Positions 56,434-64,000 of a stretch of DNA of 64,000 nt are shown in pieces; position 1 is the stretch's first letter, and the number at the start of each line of letters is the position of its first letter. A model generated the notes under the pieces. That model saw nothing but the letters and a program-made list of their open reading frames with translations, did no database searches and was not told the origin of the DNA. This DNA is from Papaver somniferum (lineage: Eukaryota > Streptophyta > Magnoliopsida > Ranunculales > Papaveraceae): the NCBI RefSeq assembly GCF_003573695.1, contig NC_039361.1:41749673-41813672 (forward strand), given 5' to 3'. A program made the position numbers and the translations under genes.

Positions 56434-56438
56434 AGATA

Positions 56439-57720
56439 TGTTAGAGCACTGCTCGGTCGAACTTGCAAGCGTTGTTATCTCAATCTTGTTGTCAAGTTTA
56501 GTTTCCAAAACTATAAGTCTTGATTTCTAGTATACTTATAGCAAAGTCTCGGATTAGGATAGAAAGTATAGCTGAGAATTAGATTTCACGGCGTTTATCG
56601 ATTGAAGACGAAGAACAACTATGGGGATCTTGTGGAACTTCATCAACAAAAGGTATGTGGAGACTTGAACTCATCTATCACTCAAAAGTCTATCTACTCT
56701 ATCTCCTATTTGGTATTTCGAGCTGAGTTTAACTCGCTTACATATTTCTCGAAATATATGTTGGTAAGCTTTCGCTTTAACCAAGTTCATTTTATATTCT
56801 TGACGAAAGTCAAAAGATGATCATGTGAAATCACCTGGTAACATCTTACATGATTTGTGTGAGACAGTCATTTGATGTAGACTCAGAATGTTTCGTATTG
56901 ATCATTCGATCACTTGAAAATTGCTTTGAAGCTAATAGTTTGCGTGAGACGGCTATTCCCGTCTTCCGAGAATGTTTCAATGATTGAAATGGAGTTTAGA
57001 AAACTTAACCATGATTGGATAAAGCATAGTATCCGTACTGGATATATATAATCCAAGTACGGGAACTATAGTATGCATACCCGTATGCGCACTGGTCGGT
57101 TTAGTGAAAGTCCGGGAACCTTGTACGCATACCAGTACGCGTACTGGCGTGAGGTTCAGGTCCGGGAATTTCTGCTGAGTTTGGAAGGTATGCATACCCG
57201 TTCTCATACTGGCGAACCCAAACTAAGTCCGGCTACTTAGATATGCGTACCCGTTTGCATACTTAAGTAGGTTATGCTCTAAAATCAGTTTTTTCATGAA
57301 CTAATACATTTATATGATAAGGAATACAATCTTTTGCAAACCGTGGCTATAATGTTCATGAATTTATTCATGTGAATCAAAATCGATTTTGCTTCAATTG
57401 TGTCTTGTATACTTCTATGAGAATATAAACAATTGAACAACTCTAGAACTAGTTTCATTTGAGTCAATTGAACTAGTTATGGTTAAGACGAATATGGTTG
57501 ATATGAAAGTGTTCATATGGCTAACTTCGGTTAACTATTGTTGAGCCAACAAGGTGCACACGTTTAGGTAAGGTTATTCATATCTAAATGAAGTCACTTT
57601 TCATTTGTGTGTATCAAGATAAGTTCGATATAATGGTTGAAAGATATTAGCTTGAGTCTAATTGGGTTTTCATCTAACGGTGAATTTTGAATGCTTTGTT
57701 AACAAGGTAACATTGACTGC
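56439..57720 (+). repeat. Copia LTR3, left part
   Basis: Starts TGTTAGAGCACTGCTCGGTC and follows LTR2 from 5741 to about 6920, with one strongly diverged stretch (57000-57290). It is interrupted by element F at 57720 and not resumed in the window. As 3' LTR of the second copia copy it closes the tandem copia array. Confidence 0.8.
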
Positions 57721-59117
57721 TGATAGACGCATTTATGTGTCTATTTTCATCTCTATTGTGTATATTGTTAGTACCCATTTTTGTACTTATTTCGGTATTT
57801 TATCTCTTTGTAGGTGTTTTTGGAGAAATAAGCTTAAAGGCACCTGGGAGGACATTTGCTATTCGGACTCTCGCTTTGGATAGGGGACACCCTTCTTCTT
57901 CACGTTTAAAACGATTTTTGGCGGGAAAAATGCATGCAGACGCTGTTGATTTTGGATTGAAGATTTGAACGAGTTTCAGGGTGATTCAACACTGGAAACC
58001 GATTGGGATGGACTTGATAGAGAAAAACAGGTTTAATACATGTGTTTGGATCGATCGAATTGGGATGGAATTGCCGGAAAAAGGAAACAAAGTAAAAAAG
58101 GAAACACGGTCCCTGTCGAGTTTGTTTTTGGACATTCAGAGAGATTAAATGCAAGAAACTCTTTCCAAAGATACATATATATCTAAGGAAGAGTTTGAGA
58201 TAAGTGGGAAAGCTCAGAAACGCGTAAAACAATTTCTGGAAGGAATTATTGCCGTGACTGCCAAGGAAGGAAAGAAGAGATTTCGAAGCGATTTGGGAGA
58301 GATTTAATCGCCCTGTGGTGTATAAATAGGTTTCCTAGGGTCTCAAGAAGGGGTGTCGAGAGTTTGGGGTCGAGAGGAGAGTTCAGGAGGAGAGAATCGG
58401 ATATTACAGGAAGCCTGTCTCTGCTGCTGCTGCTGCTGAAGAACAAGCGTTGCAACGAAGAACAGCGTCTCAAATTCGCAATAGTGCTACAGTATTCTCT
58501 CTGTAACAGCTGAACAGCCACATTTATCTTCAGTTAGCCACACCTCCTGTAACAGTGAACTCTGTAACGCCAGTACGTCGTTGCATATTCACTGAATCAT
58601 ATCATCTCTTCAATAAAAACAACTTTTGAGCCATGATTTATTCTTTTGAGCCTGTTTTTGATATGAGAAGCTAAACCCAAACACTGGGATGACGGAGGAA
58701 GCCTTATTTCACGCATGTGGTAATTCTAATAATTCTTTTATGACTATTTGCATTGATTTTTAATCGATTTATGATTTTTATTGAATGGGTGTGATTTCGT
58801 TTGATGGTGTATGCTTGGTCTATGTATTTTTGATACATCATGCTTTTTATTTACAGTCATTGCTTTTCAAAAATCTATTTTTGGCAAAGAACAAGAGTCT
58901 ATATTTTTATTATTTGAACTATAATTGATTGGAATTATTATTTGAGTCGCATGAATGGAATTTGGTGGAATCCTGAGTCTCAGTCTCTCTCGACATTGTG
59001 ACAAACCTTTTTTATATATATTTTCTATTTTTATTTTAAGTCTAGAACCCAATCTTATCGAGTCCGAGTTGAACGAATCTTATTACCACTTTTTCTACAA
59101 CAATTAAAATCACATCA
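57721..59117 (+). repeat. Element F 5' LTR
   Basis: 1,397 bp, TGATAGACGCATTTATGTGT...AATCACATCA; TATAAATA at 58321-58328. Confidence 0.9.
58321..58328 (+). promoter_or_regulatory. TATA box of element F 5' LTR
   Basis: gtgTATAAATAggtttccta, conserved in the 3' LTR (63210-63217). Confidence 0.7.
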
Positions 59118-59122
59118 ATTTT

Positions 59123-59140
59123 TGGCGCCGCCGACGGGTA
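59123..59140 (+). promoter_or_regulatory. Primer binding site of element F
   Basis: TGGCGCCGCCGACGGGTA, five bases after the LTR; close to but not identical with the tRNA-Asp type TGGCGCCGTTGCCGGGGA seen at 1500. Confidence 0.7.
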
Positions 59141-59681
59141 TTTGTATTAGGTTTTAGGTTTTAGATTTATTTTATTTCTTTTAGAATTTTTGTTCTCTTT
59201 TACGCCTTTCGTATTTTTTGATTCTTTTCAGATTTCGAGCGAAGCTACAAGGAAAGAAAAAGTGCTATAAAAGGAAAGCATCGCCAAAGAAGGAAAGAAA
59301 AGAGGAATCCGAAAGGAGTGAAGAAGAATATTTTGTATATAGTTATTTTGTTTTATTTTTAGAAACTGTAAATAGGGTTTTAGTTTTTGTAATTTTTCTT
59401 TTTATTTTTGGACACTTTTTGGACTTTATTTTTGGACTGGACATTATTTTTTAAAACCCCTACGGAAGGGTTAAGATTAAATATAAACTGTTTGCAAGGA
59501 AGGACGACACTTACGATACTGTCTCGGCCCCTCGGGTTCGTACAATGACATCGGAGTCGGTGGCCTGAGTCGACTTCAACGGTTCATCGCCCGTCTGGTA
59601 CGGGAGGTAAGACTCTATCCACCCACGAATCCCCTGTCAGTGGGTTTTATTTTGTGTGACAACTCACACCCCTGCAATAGA
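59141..59681 (+). other. Element F leader
   Basis: AT-rich then GC-richer untranslated leader. A 78-codon Lys/Glu-rich frame at 59218 has no support as a gene. Confidence 0.5.
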
Positions 59682-60464
59682 ATGTCGAACTGGTATTACG
59701 ATAGCCAATACAACGAATATCCGACTGAGTTTCAAAATGGACGTTACTACTTTGACCATAATGTGAATAGTGGTTGGGAACATCAGCCTTTTCAAGGTTA
59801 TGGCTCATACCTTGATGAGCCCAATTACTATCCACACACGCACCGGTCATACGAGCAAAATTCTTATATTTATCCTTTAGAAGAGTCCCTCAGGAAATTA
59901 GAGGAGTCGACACGTAAGTTCGCTGAGATGAATAACTTAGTTTATGACGAAAGAGAACTTTCTATAGAGGAATCCTTCAAGCTGATAGCTGAGACGAACG
60001 AAAGAATTGCTCGAAATAATCTTAATTTCCAATACAGTGTTTCCAATAATACCCTTGAAACTGAGGATAGTAATTTTCATAATCAAGATGACGAGGATAA
60101 AATTGGTAACACTACTTGTTTAGATGAGGTTCAACCATTTTCATGTTATTATAATGAGGATTATGATGAGGATAGTGTTGATGAAGATTTTGAAATAAGT
60201 AGGCATAGCGATCAGGAATTCGTTACTCCAGTTGAGCTTAATAATAATATTATTTCTAGTTAAAATCCAAATAATTTTAATAATTATTCACCTATTCAAA
60301 AGGACGAGGATTTGATTAGAGATACTCCCGTTTTAGACGATGTAGTATTTCCTTATGATTACGAAGCCAACGATGGTTTAGAGGAACGAGTTTTTCCTGA
60401 GAATATTGTTTTAGAGTCTAGCGATTTAGAAGCATTAGTCTTAGACAAAGAAAGTGAATCATAG
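59682..60464 (+). pseudogene. gag-like ORF 1 of element F, one premature stop
   Basis: ATG at 59682 gives MSNWYYDSQYNEYPTEFQNG. The frame has 261 codons with a TAA at 60261-60263. The N-terminus is Tyr/Asn/Gly-rich and the middle a charged helix (EESLRKLEESTRKFAEMNNL, then IEESFKLIAETNERI), typical of the N-terminal Gag-like proteins of this class of plant elements. The rest is highly acidic. No zinc knuckle or enzyme motif. I chose the ATG at 59682 because the coding-like composition begins there. Confidence 0.5.
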
Positions 60465-60466
60465 AG

Positions 60467-61279
60467 ATGAGTGAGGATGAACCATACTTAGAAGAATCAA
60501 TTGACCATTTTCAGGAATCTAATGACCTTGAAATTAGGGAAGTTGTGACTAGTCTTTCTAGAGACACTGAAAACTCTAAGTTTGGGGGTGATTATCATTC
60601 TCCATGTGCTTTAACTATTAGAAAGGTCCCTCACTTGGGACTTGACATATATGCCTCAACCATTTTACAAGATTATCTTCACACACGTTTTCCTGAACCT
60701 AGTGATGTCCATAAGGAAGTTCAGTTGTTAGAAACCCATCCTCTGGTTGATGAGGTTAGACCAGGCTATGATACCAAGATCGACTTTGTTTTCCCACCAA
60801 ATATTTTTCAACCAACTGTGGGAACGTATAAATTTTAGATGTGTCAATTATTTAGTTTTGAGACTAAACCTAATTACTTTAAGAGATTAGGGTCGATACA
60901 TTTGCTTAAGATAGACCACCACTCTCATTGTGGTCACATGTGTGAGTCAAAACTGATTGACTTTAAGGATCCTCAATTATTCAGGTTATTATTATGTGAT
61001 TTTAAATTTTTACTTGAGTTTCTTCAGACTCTAATACCTGAACCGGATCTTAGCTTTGAGGAATTCCAACCCATGAAAATATTTTATTTGGACCCAGTTA
61101 TAGAACCTGAACCTGAAGCACAGCTAGATGTAGTTGTCTTAAATAGGAAACTAGACAAGGGTGTGTTTTATTTGTTTATTTTCTTGACAGGTTGCAGATT
61201 CCTTTTATTTGTGATAGCTCTATTTGGTTTTGATGACGCACAGAAATTTCGGCTATTACTTTATGATTCTATGAGGTGA
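60467..61279 (+). pseudogene. ORF 2 of element F, one in-frame stop, C-terminal hydrophobic segment
   Basis: ATG at 60467, two bases after the end of ORF 1 and in another frame. 271 codons with TAG at 60836-60838, after which the frame goes on with MCQLFSFETKPNYFKRLGSI. The first half is acidic. Near the end is a hydrophobic run (VFYLFIFLTGCRFLLFVIAL, residues about 232-253) that could be a membrane helix. Not recognised. Similar short frames with a C-terminal hydrophobic segment occur in plant non-autonomous elements with this PPT type; that is recollection, not a search. Confidence 0.4.
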
Positions 61280-62563
61280 CTAATCCTTTTTTAGTCTGGC
61301 TGAAGACTTTAAACTTAGCACTTCTTGGGAGGTAAACCAATCTCATGCAACACGGTAATATCTTTCCTTATCTCTTTTGCTTCAAATGGTAACAGTTTCT
61401 CCTTGTTCATGCTTTTAATTTCATCTTTAGAACATTGAGGACAATGTCAGATTTAAGTTTGGGGGTATGGGAGAAACTTTTTAGTTGCAATATGAATAAA
61501 TAAACTCCAGAGCTTAGAAATTTATGCCTATTTAGGATTGCACTAACTAATCTAAGTGGATGGAAGCATTTTGGTTGTAGGAGTTGAGGAACCAATCTGA
61601 TTAGATGGCAACATCTAGAAGAGTCTATTCATAAAAGCACAGAGCTCAGGTGTTAGAAATAACATGATAGTTTCACCATATCTCGTTGAGTCCTTTTCAC
61701 TTTTATTTTATTTTATTTTGTTTTTAAACTATGTTTCTCTAAGTGATAGGTGGGGCCCACGATTCAAGTTGTTACCAATGCTAGGGTGAATTAGAGTGAT
61801 TGAGAAAGATAAAAAAAAATGGTAGTTACCAAAAAGTTGAAAAAAAAATGGTAGTTACCAAAAAGTTGAAAAAAAATTATTATAAAAAAAAAAAAAAATT
61901 TGACTAGACCATTTGACCAAAAGGAATAAATTCAGTAACGTCGACCACGGGTACCCTTGTATATGCCAGTTGTGTTAACCTAGAGTTAGGTTATCGACCA
62001 CTGGTTCCCTTGTATATGCCAGTGTGTTGATATTAGTCAGACTAATATCTCAATCCATTAGGATAGGTTCATTTTGGCGGAGGCCTTCAGACAGATATGA
62101 GAAACGCCGTTCACTTAGTAAACATCAAAACCATCTATGTTTTTCTATACCCATCTTCTTGATCTATCCATGTGATTAGTTTTGACTCCGAATATGATGT
62201 CCATAGTGCAACTATCTGAGTAGGGATCTGTCACTTATATATGAATTTTAGTATGCTTGAGTGTAAACTCGTGTACAACAATTGGAATTTCGCATCAGGG
62301 TACTTCCTCCTGTAGTCAATAAGTATGCCAACCGAGGATATTCTTTAGTGCCTTACAAGGTTCGTTGTAGATATATAGGGTCTGGAGTAGTAAAGTTTAT
62401 GTGGGTATATCTCTGGTAAGCCCTCCCGAGACTATAACTCCGCCACTAGGGTCACCTAGGGGTTTAAAGGCTTATTGCATACGCTAAATGCAATCTACGA
62501 TGCCTGCGACAGTGAGTTCGGATTTTATTTTGTAGTTTTGATTTTCTCGGGACTAGCAAATAA
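61280..62563 (+). other. Element F 3' non-coding region
   Basis: Contains a first PPT-like gtttgggggtat (61457-61468) after the phrase gaggacaatgtcag; a duplicated A-rich 35-bp unit (61809-61878); and a duplicated roughly 58-bp unit with cccttgtatatgccagt (61938-62023). No gene seen. Confidence 0.6.
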
Positions 62564-62565
62564 TA

Positions 62566-62579
62566 AGTTTGGGGGTATT
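62566..62579 (+). promoter_or_regulatory. Polypurine tract of element F
   Basis: agtttgggggtatt ends at the 3' LTR start. Confidence 0.7.
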
Positions 62580-64000
62580 TGATAGACGCATTTATGTGTC
62601 TATTTTCATCTTTATTGTGTATATTGTTAGTACCCATTTTTGTACTTATTTCGGTATTTTATCTCTTTGTAGGTGTTTTTGGAGAAATAAGCTTTTGCGG
62701 CGAAATTGGCTCGAAAAGTTGTTAAAGGCACCTGGGAGGACATTTGCTATTCGGACTCTCGCTTTGGATAGGGGGACACCCTTCTTCTTCACGTTTAAAA
62801 CGATTTTTGGCGGGAAAAATGCATGCAGACGCTGTTGATTTTGGATTGAAGATTTGAACGAGTTTCAGGGTGATTCAACACTGGAAACCGATTGGGCTGG
62901 ACTTGATAGAGCAAAACAGGTTTAATACATGCGTTTGGATCGATCGAATTGGGCTTGAATTGCCGGAAAAAGGAAACAAAGTAAAAAAGGAAACACGGTC
63001 CCTGTCGAGTTTGTTTTTGGACATTCAGAGAGATTAAATGCAAGAAACTCTTTCCAAAGATACATATATATCTAAGGAAGAGTTTGAGATAAGTGGGAAA
63101 GCTCAGAAACGTGTAAATCAATTTCTGGAAGGAATTATTGTCGTGACTGCCAAGGAAGGAAAGAAGAGATTTCGAAGCGATTTGGGAGAGATTTAATCGC
63201 CCTGTGGTGTATAAATAGGTTTCCTAGGGTCTCAAGAAGGGGTGTCGAGAGTTTGGGGTCGAGAGGAGAGCTCAGGAGGAGATAATCGGAGATTACAGGA
63301 AGCCTGTCTCTGCTGCTGCTGAAGAACAAGCGTTGCAACGAAGAACAGCGTCTCAAATTCACAACAGTGCTACAGTATTCTCTCTGTAATAGCTGAACAT
63401 CCACATTTATCTTCAGTTAGCCACACCTCCTGTAACAGTGAACTCTGTAACGCTAGTACGTCGTTGCATATTCACTGAATCATATCATCTCTTCAATAAA
63501 AACAACTTTTGAGCCATGATTTATTCTTTTGAGCCTGTTTTTGATATGAGAAGCTAAACCCAAACAATGGGATGACGGAGGAAGCCCTATTTCACGCATG
63601 TGGTAATTCTAATAATTATTTTATGACTATTTGCATTGATTTTTAATCGATTTATGATTTTTATTGAATGGGTGATTTCGTTTGATGGTGTATGCTTGGT
63701 CTATGTATTTTTGATACATCATTCTTTTGATTTACAGTCATTGCTTTTCAAAAATCTATTTTTGGCAAAGAACAAGAGTCAATATTTTTATTATATTTGA
63801 ACTATAATTGATTGGAATTATTATTTGAGTCGCATGAATGGAATTTGGTGGAATCCTGAGTCTCAGTCTCTCTCGACATTGTGACAAACCTTTTGTATAT
63901 ATATTTTCTATTTTTATTTTAAGTCTAGAACCCAATCTTATCGAGTCCGAGTTGAACGAATCTTATTACCACTTTTTCTACAACAATTAAAATTACATCA
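62580..64000 (+). repeat. Element F 3' LTR
   Basis: 1,421 bp, TGATAGACGC...AATTACATCA, ending at the last base of the window. It has about 30 extra bases at 62693-62724 and a shorter CTG run (63308-63318) than the 5' LTR. Confidence 0.9.

Larger units (their letters stand above)
43264..56438 (-). mobile_element. Element E: truncated Tekay/Del-like chromovirus, interrupted by D and a 5S-like insert
   Basis: Minus-strand order from the right: LTR (56433-56064), tRNA-Met-type PBS, gag, protease end, [5S-like insert in place of RT], RNase H, integrase zinc domain and core, [element D], integrase core and C-terminus. The 3' end with any chromodomain and the 3' LTR is lost at the junction with copia at 43263. 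The collinear copia sequence on both sides suggests E was inserted at the copia PPT, just upstream of LTR3; AGAT before LTR3 may be the remaining target duplication. Confidence 0.75.
57721..64000 (+). mobile_element. Element F: non-autonomous LTR retrotransposon (6.3 kb)
   Basis: LTRs at 57721-59117 and 62580-64000 enclose a 3.46-kb internal region with a tRNA-Asp-like PBS, two gag-like frames without enzymes, and a terminal gtttgggggt PPT. Left TSD candidate ACTGC (57716-57720); the right flank is outside. The two LTRs are very similar apart from a roughly 30-bp indel near 62693 and a CTG-run difference, so it is one of the younger insertions. PBS and PPT types suggest an Athila-like or related gypsy lineage; no RT is present to test this. 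Confidence 0.8.

Noticed and set aside
56439..57720. LTR3 as an independent copia insertion into element E
   Set aside because: Possible, but the copia pieces on both sides of E are collinear (internal 3' end, then LTR), and AGAT before LTR3 matches the end of the copia PPT, so E inserted into copia is the simpler reading.
1..64000. Host genes, disease-resistance clusters or integrated virus
   Set aside because: Every recognisable coding motif belongs to an LTR retrotransposon; no plant pararetrovirus movement/coat motif and no host exon pattern was found.

Overview
This window is plant nuclear DNA made almost entirely of nested LTR retrotransposons. I see no host gene, tRNA gene, CRISPR array or bacterial feature. 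The evidence for a plant is the set of element families: a Ty1/copia element primed by initiator tRNA-Met, a Tekay/Del-like chromovirus, Tat-lineage-like Ty3/gypsy elements with antisense accessory ORFs, a Cassandra-like 5S-derived fragment, and an LTR element with a tRNA-Asp-type primer site. The host is probably a eudicot; the species cannot be read from the sequence.

The backbone is a pair of non-autonomous copia elements sharing a middle LTR. LTR1 (to 2446) is followed by an internal region with a decayed CCHC gag and a coiled-coil 3' ORF (2447-5740), then LTR2 (5741-7787, resuming 20551-20641). An internally deleted second copy follows (20642-20717 and 43016-43263), then LTR3 (from 56439). 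Everything else was inserted into this backbone. Element A (minus, 7788-20550) sits in LTR2, and a 2.8-kb copia-like solo LTR sits inside A. A roughly 8-kb solo LTR, C1 (plus, 20718-43015, TSD ACTGT), sits in the second copia copy, and C1 is split by element B (minus, 28146-42450). A truncated chromovirus E (minus, 43264-56433) lies just upstream of LTR3; it is interrupted by element D (minus, 44088-53411, TSD CTTAG) and by a 5S-derived fragment. Element F (plus, 57721-64000) sits in LTR3, and its 3' LTR ends on the last base of the window.

A, B, C1 and D belong to one group. Their LTRs share the 5' end TGTTGATGGTGG, similar PBS-proximal sequence and similar polypurine tracts. A, B and D keep decayed gag/protease sequence but no reverse transcriptase. 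A also keeps the end of integrase, so it looks like a deletion derivative of an autonomous Tat-like element. A carries, on the antisense strand, a complete-looking Pol II gene (TATA box, 5' intron, 255-codon frame, AATAAA), present twice. B carries a different antisense frame with an apparent intron. The LTRs are unusually complex: C1 holds about 90 copies of a 69-bp unit, D expands a different 213-234-bp unit, and B is rich in hairpin-forming modules.

Nearly every coding region here is broken. The long open frames at 20.9-27.4 kb are products of a repeat whose length is a multiple of three, not genes.
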